A stretch of 64,000 nt of DNA, taken from NCBI GenBank assembly GCA_035771165.1, contig JAWNZC010000285.1, forward strand, positions 2,036,501-2,100,500, given 5' to 3'. The translations under genes were made by a program, and so were the position numbers. Positions 11,353 through 23,380 of this stretch are shown in pieces; position 1 is the first letter of the stretch; every line of letters starts with the position of its first letter. The notes under the pieces were generated by a model that saw only the letters and a program-made list of their open reading frames with translations, was not told where the DNA came from and did no database searches. The stretch comes from Paragorgia papillata. Its lineage: Eukaryota; Cnidaria; Anthozoa; Scleralcyonacea; Coralliidae.

Positions 11353-13851
11353 TATTCTATCTTTTAATCGAAGGCTTTCTTTTCCCACTTTTTATAGAAA
11401 ATGACCGGTGTGCAACATCTAAAATGTATATACAAGTCTCAAATTGTCAACCAAAAAAAGATCTCGTGGTCCACAAAAGTATACATCTTCAACATTTTAC
11501 ACCAAGTTTTCACCATTCAAGTCCACTGATGTCTGGAAACTGTTACAGATGTTATGATACCAAATCAGAATATTTCAACACTTCTTCAAGAGACATTATT
11601 TGAAGACAGGACTTTCTCAGGTTATATTAATTCTGCAAAATTATACAGCATGTTGGGATATAGAGAATCATAAAGAAACAGCGTTTAATGAGGAATTCAC
11701 GATGTAATTTTCCTGTTATGGAACAAATTGGAACTTGTCAAACTGAATACACATGAAGATCTATACATATAGTGTACTATCCTGACAATTGCATATTGAC
11801 ATACTATGATTGTGTATTTTTAATGCATCAAAATGCTGAAGAATGCAAAAATTATATGGCTGGTGGATATTTCATTATCAACAAATATTCTCCATTAATT
11901 GTTATTTACTCTCAATGCAAAATACCGATTTTTTATGCACACTTCAGGCAAAATGTCCAGGTGGCATATACATGTAACTACAGTATATGATGCAAAGATT
12001 TGGATTCAGCTACTTCTTTATTGCTACATAGACTTAAATCATATGGTGTAAGTTATATATATGCCTTGTCTTTGTGTGTTTGAATTTTTTTAAAACAAGG
12101 AATAAAATAGCTAGGCCATGTTCAGCTGCAAGAACCAATTGACCTTACGGTGCATGTTTTACCTTCATATGCATTCAATGCACACAGTATGTGCTATGTT
12201 GAAATGAACAATTGAATATAAGACACTCGAAAATTAAAATAAAATATTAATTGATTTCTGTCTGTTCGCTTTTCATATTTTTCTCTTCATACTTTTCAGT
12301 CTTCTCTATCTGTTTTTCAACCCAAAAGCACCAGAGGCCGGGGAAGCTCCTGAAAAGTGGGGGGCACCGCCAAAAAGGGGCACCTTGGTTATTTTCAAAA
12401 TAATTGCATAATTTCTTGGTCAGCGGCATTTCTTTTCGAAATACAATACTTGAAGTAGCCCCAATGTGCTGGAAACTTACATTATATCATATTTTACAAA
12501 TAACTCTTTTACGTCACCCCTCAGGCAATCGCGGCACAGTAACTCTTTTCTATACAGCAAATAGCAATGTCATACTTCTACGAAAAGGGTACATTAATTC
12601 TTCCCAGTATAGGCAATATACCGCAGTTAACCTTAACCACCACGTGCCACATTTATAAAAAGGGCATTTTTTCCAATTTTGAGAAAAGTGGGGGGGAATA
12701 TGCCCCCAGTAGGCAACTTGCCAGGATGGTGTAAGATGGCAACGAATGGCCCTATATTTCGTGCATGCGCATTGCAAAAATGCGGACAAGTTTCACGCGA
12801 GTTGGACTTCTGGTTGTCTGGTTGTATTATTATTTTGTGCCAAAAGTAGCCGCCCCTCAGAAAGTAACCGCTGCCAGAAGTCCGAGTGTGTCGGCACCTT
12901 TCATGTAAGTGTCCTCGCGAATGTTGCCGCGCACACGACAAACGTCGCCATCATCGCCATATCCATTCGATCGCATCAGTCAGGAAGAGTGAAATCGCAG
13001 CAAAAATCGCCTGCGTAAACGAGCCTTAATGCTCATTGAGAAAAAAGGGACACGTTTTCATACGAGTTGAACTTCTGGTTGTTCTTTATTCTGTCCCCAG
13101 AATGTAACCGCTTTTATACGTCAGCATGCAAGAGTTGTATACGTCAGTATAACTTGTTTACATCTTTTTGGACAATGAAACCAGTTAAGTGACTCTAGAA
13201 AAGCGCCACTGTGCCGGCTTTGAAAGGTTTTTGTCCCAAGGTTGCTACAAAGAGACAAACTCATTGTATAAACACGCTTGCTGTGACAGGCTTGTTACAG
13301 TTGTTACTAGTCTGCAATCAAGTCGCTACAAAATTTCCAAGCACATTATCAGAGTTTTGGAAACTTTTTGTGTCGGAGACCAAAATTTTCCGAAACGGAA
13401 GAGTTCTGAACAGTAATCACATAGACAAGTGAGTCTCCAAATTCTGATGATAGACATGAATTAGACTCTGCCTATGACACAATAGTCCTGCGCACAGCCA
13501 CTAGTCCAAATCAATTGAGGCACTATACTTGAGATCTCTGAGTTACCATATACAGCCTAACAGCGAAAGTATGTGAGCTCACTGAACTTACTATTTGTTT
13601 ACTTACGTTGTTCTCAAGTGTTTATTTTAAGGGGTGGTGTGATATGAAGTACCTTATTGACAGTCTGTCTGCAATATTATTAACGTTTGATTAGCTTAAA
13701 ATTTGGTTTCCGACGTAAGAATATGCATTCGGTGCTCCGTATCTGTCGCCCACTAGCCATTGCGTCTTAGCTTTTCTAGGTTTCGTTGCGTAAACAACAC
13801 AAGAATTTTGTGTACTTGCTAATGAAGCGAAAATGCTGTACATTGTATTAA
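11353..13851. other. non-coding, decayed repeat DNA
   Basis: No coding region is supported here; the short open frames show no family motif. At 12790-12885 and 13055-13115 there is a diverged direct repeat (shared GAGTTG-ACTTCTGGTTGT then AGTAACCGCT). At 12340-12390 and 12680-12710 there are G-rich patches. These look like remnants of non-autonomous elements. Nothing else is recognisable. Confidence 0.5.
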
Positions 13852-15018
13852 GTGTCGTTTCACGTTGATTATACATCGCTTGATTTTAGAACATGGGAGA
13901 AACGTGCAGAACTTGATAACGCCAAAGAGGCGTTAGACTGCAGAATAACCCTCGCTCACAGGGTAATTATAAATTCCACATGCACAAGCATAGCTGTGGA
14001 GGCTGTGGAAAGTGAACTGCCAAAGAGAGAATCACTTTGGCAAATGAATTGTCGAATGAGTTTTCGAGTAAATTGCCGAGGAAATTTCCAAGTGAATTGT
14101 CGAGTACATTATAGAGTGAATTGCAAGTTAAATAGCCAATTGAGCGAAATTCGTAATCATGAACTCTCACGCATATTTCTGATGAATTCAGTTTTAAAAG
14201 TACACAGGCAGAGCAAGGTGATTATAGATTACGTGCGATTGTGCATTATCAGTTTTATTTCAACATCTTTAAGACTTACCTGTCGGCTTTCTATATATTA
14301 TAAAAACTATATATTTGAGCATATAACTGCAACAAATGTTTGTTATCATTCAAGGAAAAAGACTGGTTTAACTGCTTGCATTTGCTGTTATATGGCAATA
14401 AATATTCGGTATAAAAGAGATTATGATACACTATTCCAGTTTAATTTTAACGATGTTATGAAGATTGATACTTGCAAAATGAAATACAATATGCAACAGA
14501 GATTTTGTGCGTCTCAGAGAAAACTATTTCTCTCTGCGGACATAGAGTTAAACCCTGGCCCGTCTGATAAAAATAGTAGTAATAATAATTCTATGTTTGT
14601 TTCAATAAATACATCATCAGAATGGGCAAATTCGTACTCATTACTAGTAGCAAGATTAACCAGTGTAGGTTTAAGGTCATTAGATGTATGTGGTGTAGGT
14701 GACTTTTTTTAAAGCTGCCTCTCACCAGCTATACGAGAATCCTATTTACCACTTTCTTGTACGTCATGCAGGTGTGGAGTATCTCAGAACCAACCCAGAA
14801 AGATTTATCCAAAGTAATACTAATTCTTCTTGGATAGAATATCTTAATAACATGTCTCAGCAAGGAACATCGGCTGATGCACTTATCATACAGGGAGTTT
14901 CAGAGTCACTCGACTTAGTAATTCATATCGTAGAATCTAATGAGAATTTTGCTGTAATGAGTGTCATTCAGCCAGTTAACCCACCACGTGAGGCAACTGC
15001 TATTTACATTGGCCATTT

Positions 15019-15022
<4 letters not shown>
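13852..15022 (+). pseudogene. 2A motif plus OTU cysteine protease of a transposable element, truncated
   Basis: Frame 1 (13852-14712) ends in a canonical 2A motif, DIELNPGP (14539-14562), then a Ser/Asn linker and the start of an OTU domain. The OTU active-site motif D-x-G-x-GDC-F is broken. At 14698-14712 the sequence passes from GVGD into a run of seven T and a stop, which fits loss of the two bases that supplied the catalytic Cys codon. The domain resumes in another frame (14703-15018: FFKAASHQLY...ATAIYIGHL). It is cut before the expected catalytic His by the poly(T) of an antisense LINE at 15023. The leader has 15-bp repeats at 14020-14150. The true start may be the ATG near 14393. OTU proteases cleave ubiquitin-like chains; several Helitron-like and LINE-like elements carry one. 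Confidence 0.7.
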
Positions 15023-15055
<33 letters not shown>

Positions 15056-15064
15056 CCCCAACTT

Positions 15065-18000
15065 TTATTTGGACCAAGAGAGAGAAAAAAAAAGTATAAA
15101 ATTACAAGTCCAAATTCGGCGAGCACGAACGACATGACAGGAACAATTCCTGCATATGGAATAGGAACAAGGCGAATCTGGGTCAAAGGTGGTGTTCATG
15201 AGTTCAGTATAAGTTAGGCGTAGATAGGACTTTAACCTAGTTAAAGAAGAAAATACATCAGATGGTGCATGCTTAAGTGAATAGTTCCAGGGATTAACTA
15301 TTCTATTAAAGTAAGATCCTTGAAAGGTACTAGTTTTACATTGTGGGGTTTTAACAAGTGAGGACGAGCCAGATCGGGTGTTACAATTATGTACAGGATT
15401 AAAATAGTCGACGTTTAGATCTATAAGTTTATATTTACATTTGTAGTAAAAGATCAAGTCACGGATTTCACGGTCGTAGGTTAGTGGCACAAGGTTTAAG
15501 ACTTTTAGACGTTCAGAGTACGTCAGTTCTCCTCGTTTCTTCTTCAGAATCCATAACGTAGCTCTCCTTTTAGCACCTTCCACCCTCTTCATCCAGGTAT
15601 TACTTTGAGCCGACCAGATCTCGGAACCATATGATAGTTGGCTTTTGACAAATGGGAGGTATAATGTCCTCCTAACACGAGTATCCGGCAGATAGAAACA
15701 GGTTCGTTTCAAGAGGCAAAGCATCTTGTTACTCTTAGCAATGATGTTCATTATATGGGCGGCCCATTTCAAGTCACTGGAGATTGTAATGCCCAGATCT
15801 AACTCGACATCAGTACAGGAAAGTTCTAAGTCGTACAATGTATAATTATAAATTACTGGACTTGGTCTCCTTGTAATCCTTAGAATCTTACATTTCTCAG
15901 TGTTAAATTTCATTTTGCTTTCGGAGCTCCATAGTTCTAAAGAATATAGATTATCTTGTCGAGTTTGACAGTCGTTCAAGGTTTTTACGTGTCTGTGTAA
16001 CTTTGTGTCGTCGGCATACAGAGCAATGTCAGTGTCAATCGATAGGCTGTCTGAAATATCGTTGACAAAAATAACAGGGCCCAGGATGCTCCCCTGTGGT
16101 ACACCTGAGGTAACGGGTGACCATTCAGACGCCTTCGAAGACTACTCGTTGTCTATTTTCAAAGTAATCTTTAAACCATAATAACAGGGACCCACTTATT
16201 CCATGTAGTTCATGTTTCTTTAGAAGTACCGAGTGGTTAACCGTATCGAAAGCCTTCGAAAAGTCAAGATAAAGTGTGTCAACTTGAGTGTTTACGTCCA
16301 GGTGTTTGCCGATGTTATGAAGGACGCTTAGTAGTGGCGTAACACAAGAACGACTCTTAAGAAAGCCGTGTTGGATTGGGTTAATTACTGGTCGCAAGAA
16401 TGGGTAAATTTGGTTGAATATACATCGTTCCAAAACTTTAGAGATAATCGGTAGTAGTGAGATAGGTCGGTAATTGCGTGCAAGTTCCAGATCACCCTTT
16501 TTGTGAATCGGCGTGACGTTGGCTGTTTTCCATTCACGTGGAACGGTACTAGACGTTAGGGACTTATTCAATAGGATACAAAGACTTGGTGATATTTCGT
16601 CTGCGCACTCCTTAAGTAGGAAAGAAGGTACACCATCAGGACCAGGAGCCTTCTTTGTCTCCAGGCTTTTTAAACACAGGAGTACTTCGTCAACTGAAAT
16701 GCTAATTTCTGGCATTTGCGTGTTTGTTTTTGGCGTGGAATTATTTGAATTGAAATTGTTTGCTTGAGATTTTGGAAGAAAAGTTGACGAGAAATAACTA
16801 TTAAAGATGTCGGCTTTTTCCTTAGATGACTTAGCGGTGAAACCATTATGGAGAACAGTAGAGGGTGAGACCTTCTTGTGCAGCACAGCATTGCTATATG
16901 ACCAAAATATTTTTGGATTATTGGCAAAGGAATCCTGAATTTTTCTCAGATAATCACGATGTTTACCCTTAATTAAGTCCTTTATCTTTATGGTCAGGTC
17001 ACGAAGTACCTTTTTTCTGTGCGGTGTTCTGTTCTTTCGAAAGGAACGGAGTGCAGTATACTTTTTTCTAATAAGATGTTTCACTTCACTGTCAATCCAG
17101 GGTGGGGATGTTTTTTTCGCGCACGAATTTCGTTGGAACAAACTCATCAACCGCTGTTAGAAAAAGGTCCTTCCACTCTTGCCAGCATATATTGATGTTG
17201 CTATTACTTAATGCAGCAAGGTCCAGCGGCGTACGGGATAGACATTCACGAAGTCCTTGGAAGTCTGCGTCATAAACTGTGCGCGAGATCTCTTTTAACT
17301 TTCGAAATCGAAGTATGATGTCAAACTCGATAAGACAGTGATCGGTAGTGAAAACTCCAGAAGGGTGAGTAGTCTCCGTGTTTGAGATTAAATGAGGAGC
17401 GTTTCCAAGAACACAATCCAATTTACTTCCGTGTATGTGAGTCGGGCCGTTGAACGTATGGAACAGAAAAGTGTCGGAGTTAAATCACAAAATAGCTCTT
17501 CCTTGCGGCCGCCGTTGGCAGAAGGGGTCGGGAATTCTCTGGACCAGTTGATATTTGGTAAGTTGAAATCTCCGACGAGTACTAGTTTGCAAGAGTCGTT
17601 CAACATGTTCAAAGAGTTGTGTAACTCACGAAGTGGTGTGATGTCATTATTTGGTGGGCGGTAGAAAACACTCAACATAAATTTCGTTCTGTTTGAAGGG
17701 TAAAGTTCGATCATCAAATTTTCAGCAGTTGGGCCTTCCAAGTTTCTTCTCCTTATCGACTGAAGATTAGATTTAATAGCGATAAGAACACCACCACCAC
17801 GTTTATGAGTTTGGAGATCCCTTCGATGGAGGACATACCCCGGTAAAATTTCGTTGTCAAGGACACATTCGTCAAGCCATGTTTCGCAGACACATACAAT
17901 ATCATAATCCGCTGAGTAAACGAGGCTCTGGAAGATGGCCAACTTACTTGTTTTGGTCCTGGTAGCATCATTACTGTCAACAATGGCTTTAAGACTTCTG

Positions 18001-18311
18001 CTGTTTCGATATAATGTCTTCAAGTTGTTAACACTTAATTCGTAGTTATTGCTTCCTGGGCCGGGGTTTGGATGTATCCCAACGAGGACGAGTTTCGATA
18101 AATTAAAAGTTGCCACATGGTTGGTATACAAGCTCACTTTTGTCTTATAATATCCACGTTCTGCGAAGGGGGGAGTGCACGATAAGTTAATTTTATCAGG
18201 AATATGTATCAGTCGGGCGTTTAGGTACGCACTTCGAGACGAGTGACAACCGCAAACAGCGTGTAACACAAGAGCAGCGATTATACGCGAACGGACCGAC
18301 AATACAACCAT
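15065..18311 (-). pseudogene. LINE polyprotein: 2A-like motif, APE endonuclease, reverse transcriptase
   Basis: The ATG at 18311 opens a short hydrophobic leader. A 2A-like motif, GIHPNPGP, has its NPGP at 18057-18068. The endonuclease follows, with VCETWLD, GDFNLPNINW and TTDHCLIEF (equivalent of SDH, near 17335). RT spans about 17100-15900 with APGPDGVPSF, YLDFSKAFDTVNH, SGVPQGSILGP and the catalytic LYADDTKLH (near 16010). The C-terminal end has a Cys cluster (CSYSICRNCSC). Frameshifts lie near 17400, 17105 (a T run) and 16130. The stop codon overlaps the AATAAA signal only about 10 bp before the poly(A) tail. Clade is inferred from EN/RT motifs and 2A use reported in CR1, L2 and Rex1 groups. 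Confidence 0.85.
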
Positions 18312-18913
18312 GGCTTCGGCGACAGGTCAGATCATCAGATTATGTGTCTCGGCGGAATTTTAAGACTGAAATAACTTGAAAACCACTGATCAGAATGTCA
18401 CTAAATAAACACAGGTACACGAGAAAAGTTCGAGCGATCCAGAAAATATATAAACGAATAACCAAATATGTAAAACCAGTGAGAAAGACGGGAAAATGTT
18501 GTTGCTAGGTGATAATAACACCGCGGAATATTTAAATTTAAGGCAACGGTTTCCAACGGCCGAAATAAAAAACTTGTAATAGTTGAAAAACCAGTGAACG
18601 GATTTACTTGAGATTTGGACAGAATGACAGGAATATCACGGCCAAAATACTAGACGATTAACAGGTCACCAGCTATAATAACCACGAAGAAATTACGGAC
18701 AGTTCTCAGGAAACAAAATACGCCAGTCGATGAAAAAATCTCCAAATAACTTTGACAAAACACAAAATTACTCCAAAATACTTCCACACGATGTTCACGG
18801 GACACTTATCTTTGAGTGAAACTAAATGGAAACGCAAGAAATTGTTGTTGTTGTTGGAAAGATTGTCAAGGCGAAGTTGAAGCTGTTATTTACTGAGTGT
18901 CGGAAGTCCCCCG
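18312..18913 (-). other. LINE 5' UTR / unresolved 5' flank
   Basis: About 600 bp lies between the LINE start codon and the Mag-like element. It has no ORF of note. Imperfect repeats of AAAACCAGTGA appear at about 18380, 18475 and 18587, and a short GTT run at 18843-18857. The right portion may belong to the host or OTU element rather than the LINE. Confidence 0.4.
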
Positions 18914-19076
18914 TGTAATATTCTCAAAGTGCTTATATTCTATAACATGTCTTGCTACTACAAAGGATGGTTAATGTCTGTCTCTCGAGTATTTCATAAT
19001 CCCCTTAGTATTGCGTCAGTGTTACATATGTCATTATAGTATATGATTACTTATTATCTATCACTAGGTTACTACA
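18914..19076 (-). repeat. 3' LTR of Mag-like element
   Basis: 163 bp, TGTAATATTC...TTACTACA on the plus strand. It matches 23121-23289 except for about three substitutions and a missing GGGGA-containing 6-mer. On the minus strand it is preceded by an A/G-rich polypurine tract (19077-19092). Confidence 0.92.
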
Positions 19077-19134
19077 TCACTCTCTTTTTTTTTGTGTGTT
19101 TTTTTTTGTTTTTCTATATGTCTATGATTAATTA

Positions 19135-22100
19135 TTATTTGATTAATGAGGATGGAAGTTCCTGTCCGTATCGTTCTGGTCTTCTGGTATTTCTTTCTGA
19201 TCTTCTAAGTGGTACGTTGTTGTCGCCGCTGTCTCTTGTATTGTCTTCCAGGGTAGATTTATCATAGTTATCTTCGTAGTCGGTATCGGAGTCGATGTCT
19301 TGTTTCTTTATTCGCTTGAAGTGTGATATGTTGCGAGTGATGCTATGCCCTGCTTTGCTACGTGCTGTTATAGTGTTGTAGTTTCGAGAGATGACAACGT
19401 ACGGCGTGTTGTTGAAGTTGGCTGTGAGCTTATCACGCTTCGGTTGTTGTACCAGAACGTGGTCACCGATCTTTATTGGGCTTTTTTTTACCTTATGCTT
19501 CTCATCAGCATATTGCTTGTTATATTGTTGCCTCTCCCCTTCTTTCTTGCGAGCATCTTTGTGTCGATTTACAAGGTTTCGCCGGTGTAGAACTGGAAGT
19601 TTCCCTTGGATTGTTCGGTTAAACAACAGTTCTGCTGGTGCAATACTGGTGGCACAATGAGGGGTGGTACGGTATTGTAGCAGAAAACGACTCAGTTCTT
19701 GTTGCCAGGGACGGCCGTCGAGTTTTGGTGTGGAGAAGAGACCCTTTATCCCGAGGGCTGTCAGATAGCGTTGATATTCTTCGCCGTTGAAAGGTGGACC
19801 GTTGTCACTTTTTATTAGCGTGGGAATGCCATGAACCGCGAAGATTTTGTCAAGCTTTGGTATCACTGCCGCTGCTCGAGTTGAATGGACAATTTCAACC
19901 TCAGGAAACTCGGAATAGCGATCCACAACGACAAGAAGATATTCTCCCGTAGGTAGGGGGCCGTAGAAGTCGATGTGGAGAGTTTCCCAAGGTCTGGCAG
20001 GCATGGTGGTGGTGATGATTGGCTCTGGTGGGCATGGTCGTCCGAGTGCTTGGCAGGTTAGACATTTGTCGATAGTCGTTTTGACCATGGCGTCGATATG
20101 GGGAAACCAAACTTTTTCACGAATCATTGCTTTTGTTTTGGTTAAACCTTGGTGGGACTCGCGGGCAATGTCTATCACGCGTTGTTGTAGTTTGCGAGGG
20201 ACGACGATGCGACTTCCTCGTAGTATAATGCCGTTGGTGGTGGTGGTGGTAGTTAGCTCATCTTTGACGTGTTGGAAAGGCTCCGCGGTGGTCGTATCCT
20301 ACTTGTTCGTCCGTATACAGTTCTTGAGGTCGGTCAGGGCTCCATCTGCCTCTGTGGCTGCAGTGATTTCTTCGAGTGTCATGGCTCGTGGTATGTTGTT
20401 CTGTTCCAGGAAATTGACATATTCTTCGGCCATACGGTCCGGGTGTTTCGTGCGCGATGAGGCAGGGTGTCGGGATAGGTAATCAGCGGGGTTATTGGCG
20501 CCTGCTTTGTACACAACATCAAACGAGTATGGTTGTAAACGCAAAACCCAACGTTCAATCCGTACGGACGGTTTGGATCTCGTGGCGCCATAGATTATTT
20601 CGAGGGGTTTGTGGTCTGTGACAAGCGTAAAACTGTTGCCGTACAAGAATAGGTGGAAATGTTCTACTGCCCACATGATTGCTAGTGCTTCCTTTTCCGT
20701 TTGAGAATAACGTGTCTCGACAGCTGACTTGGCATCATCATGTGACTTCTGTGAAAGGATGGCGGATACACCCACTGGGCTGGCATCGACAATGACCGAC
20801 GTGCTTTTCCTAGTGTCGAAGTACGCCATGCAAGGTGCAGATGTGAGCGCAGTTTTCAGGTTGTCGAATGCTTGCTGATGGATGGCCTTCCATGCGAAGT
20901 ACGTGTTTTTCTTTGTCAAGTTGCGCAGCGGAGTAGTGATGGTGGCGAAGTTGGCGATATACTTGCTGCTGTAATTGGCCATGCCAAGGAGGCTCCGAAC
21001 TTCTTGGATGTTTGTCGGTGTTGAAGCATTTTGAAGATCGATAATACGTTTCGGCTCGGGCCGTGTGCCGTCTGGTGAGAAGATCTGGCCGAAGAATTTT
21101 AACGTGGGAGCTAAGAAATGGCATTTTCTGGCGTTGAGCTTCAGTCCTCTGTGGGCTAGGCGTTGGAGGCACTTGTGGAGGTTCTCATCGTGTTTTGCGC
21201 GTGTTTTTCCATAGATAATGATATCGTCAGCAATGTTCTTGACACCAGTTAAGCCTTGTAACTGCGTCTGAAGTGTGTATTGAAATATTTTGGCAGCTGC
21301 ATTGGTTCCATAGTTCAAACGTTTATAGCGGTACAGCCCGACATGGGTACTAAAGGTAGTGATGTAGCGGCTTTGCGGATCAAGTTCGAGTTGATGGTAA
21401 GCTTGTGAGAGATCCAATTTAGAGAAGTGTTTCGCGCCATTCAGTTCAAAACTAACGTCATCAACTGTGGGTATCGGGTGTCGAACTCGTTTAATTGCCT
21501 CGTTGGCTTGTCGCATATCCACATAAAGTCGCACGTTGCCATCTTTTTTCGGTACTGCGACGACAGGCGAAAGCCAGGGGGTTGGTTCATTTTCTGGTAC
21601 TCGTTCGATGATATCGTCCTGTTCGAGCTTTGGAATGGCTGTGTGGACTTTGTCTCTGATGTGGTAAGGAATGCGCCTCTGTGGTTGTGCTATGGGGATA
21701 GCGTCAGGATCAATGTTAAGCTGAACAGTTTGATCTTTCAGTTTTTCCAATCCCTGAAATACTTGGGCATGATCTGTGAGGATGCGATTAATGTTAGGAT
21801 CATTGGTTTGATTGCTTGTCAAGGTTTGGGAGACAGTGTTGAGGTGTAAGCTGACAAGATTCAGATCTTGCGCTGTTTGTGATGACAACAGGTTTCCGCT
21901 GCATGAACCTTTCGCCACGTAAAAGGTTGCGACGGCTATTGTCTTCTTCGTTTCAACAGTAGCAGTGAATTTTCCAATGAATGGAACTGGCGTGGTAGAA
22001 TTGTAGGCAAAAGCTTTTATCTTGGCCTTTTCAAGTTTGACGGCTTGCAAATTAGCATAGGTGTTTTCATCGATCACGTTAATAGTGGCACCAGTGTCAA

Positions 22101-23097
22101 CGATGGCGTTGAACGAATACCCACACACGGTGACGTTCGTTCTTGGGCTCTTGATGCGATTATGCATTCCGTAGAGATAATCCTCCTCGGACTCACTTTC
22201 GGTATTATGCTCGAGGGGCCGTATCAGATTCCGTTCGCTGTTGTTGGTCTGGAATGTAGTCTGGTTTGAGCGAGTTTGCACGACTGCTCTGCTTCGACAA
22301 ACGCTCTGGAAATGATTGAGTTTGCCACAGTTTCTACACTGCTTTCCTTTCGCAGGACAAGCACCTTTGTGTGGGAATGACCCGCCACAGTTCCGACATT
22401 TCGGTTGTTGATAAAAAGTATCAATTTGGTCTTGTTCGGTCTGCTTGGAAAAGACTGGCGTGTGTTCGGTCGTTTCGATGTCTCTGGCTTGAAACGTGCT
22501 TTGTTCGTCTCTGCCTCCCTCCAAAAGCATCGCAGCTAAGTTAAAACTGGGGTCACGCAGAGCTCTCCAACGGATTTTCGAAGATGACCTGCCGATGATA
22601 ATCTGCTCTTCGATTTCAAATTCCTGGTCCGCGAACTCGCATGTTTGGGCTAGCGTTCTGAGACATGTATGAAATTGGTCAAGAGTTTCTTTTGGTTCTT
22701 GAACAGCTTTTCGAAAGCAATATACCTCGTATCGTCGATTTTTCTGAGGTTCAAAATAGGTCTTCAGTTTGGCTTTAGCGGTGTCATAGTCACTCGAGTC
22801 TCCGGTCTCGGGAAGTTGCTCAAAAATCTCGCGCACTCTGGGTCCGGCTTGGTAAAGAAGTAGTGCGCGTTGTCGTTTGGGATCCGTAATACCACTGGCT
22901 AAGAGAAACATATCAAAGTCTGATATCCAGTTGTTCCAACGAGTAGCGACGCTCGCTCCGACTTCGGCATCTGGGTTAAATTCAGGCATTGGACGAATGG
23001 CTACTGACTGTGCCATTATGTTTGGTGTGTTTTCCGTTTGGACTGGCGCTCCAACAGGTTGGTGTTCAACAAGTTGTTCAGGCTCGCCGCTTTCCAT
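19135..23097 (-). pseudogene. Mag-like gag-pol polyprotein, one nonsense codon and an integrase deletion
   Basis: A single frame of 1,321 codons has one internal TAG at 20299-20301, at a likely Trp codon. Order: gag core, two zinc knuckles (CRNCGGSFPHKGAC, CRNCGKLNHFQSVC), protease (IVDTGATINV), RT (LDLSQAYHQL, catalytic IADDIIIYG), RNase H (VIVDASPVGV, DHKPLEIIYG) and integrase. After the nonsense codon the integrase zinc domain (HQGLTKTKAM...CLTCQALG) and the Asp residues (HIDFYGP, KSDNGPPF) are present. The segment that should hold the catalytic Glu is missing: the reading jumps from STP to the WQQEL region, an in-frame loss of roughly 28 residues. The C-terminus keeps a basic RRSERNTRRPERY tail. 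The start is ATG 23097, 23 bp inside the LTR boundary. The copy cannot integrate itself as read. Confidence 0.9.
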
Positions 23098-23102
23098 AAA
23101 AT

Positions 23103-23120
23103 TTTACTCCTCGTCGCCAA
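23103..23120 (-). other. putative tRNA primer-binding site
   Basis: Directly downstream of the 5' LTR the minus strand reads TTGGCGACGAGGAGTAAA. This position and the TGG start are typical of gypsy primer-binding sites. The matching tRNA was not identified. Confidence 0.5.
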
Positions 23121-23289
23121 TGTAATATTCTCAAAGTGCTTATATTCTATAACATGTCTTGCTACTACAAAGGATGGTTAATGTCTGTCTCTCGAGTATT
23201 TCATAATCCCCTTAGTATGGGGATTGCGTCAGTGTTACATACGTCAGTATAGTATATGATTAATTATTATCTATCACTAGGTTACTACA
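23121..23289 (-). repeat. 5' LTR of Mag-like element
   Basis: 169-bp copy of the LTR at 18914-19076. On the minus strand this is the upstream LTR and holds the promoter. No strong TATA box stands out. Confidence 0.92.
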
Positions 23290-23380
23290 TCCCGGAAGTA
23301 GCTTTTTTTCATTTACATTGAAACACATTTTGCGTGACAATTATTCCATCGTATTGACCCACAAATTTCCTATTTTTATT

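Larger units (their letters stand above)
15023..18913 (-). mobile_element. CR1/L2-type non-LTR retrotransposon inserted in the OTU gene
   Basis: On the minus strand the element runs 5' UTR, EN, RT, Cys-containing C-terminus, poly(A). A run of 33 T (15023-15055) on the plus strand is the poly(A) tail. The left junction interrupts the OTU domain exactly. The 5' end is not resolved, because the Mag-like LTR element begins at 18914 and no target duplication matching the OTU flank could be found. The 5' UTR (18312-18913) has several imperfect AAAACCAGTGA repeats. Confidence 0.85.
18914..23289 (-). mobile_element. Mag-like Ty3/gypsy LTR retrotransposon, structurally complete
   Basis: The 4.4-kb element has 163/169-bp LTRs with TG...CA ends, a single gag-pol frame on the minus strand, a putative primer-binding site next to the right (5') LTR and a purine-rich tract next to the left (3') LTR. 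Flanking 5-mers are CCCCG (left) and TCCCG (right), a near-match for a target duplication. The LTRs differ by about three substitutions and one 6-bp indel, so the insertion is fairly young. Short LTRs, two zinc knuckles and an ADD-type RT box fit the Mag clade. Confidence 0.88.

Noticed and set aside
11772..13432. Short ORFs between the Helentron and the OTU element
   Set aside because: No motifs, no splice support, and overlapping open frames on both strands in low-complexity or repeat remnants.
13200..13440. Two overlapping plus-strand ORFs of about 75 codons
   Set aside because: They overlap in different frames, lack any recognisable domain and have no consistent start context.
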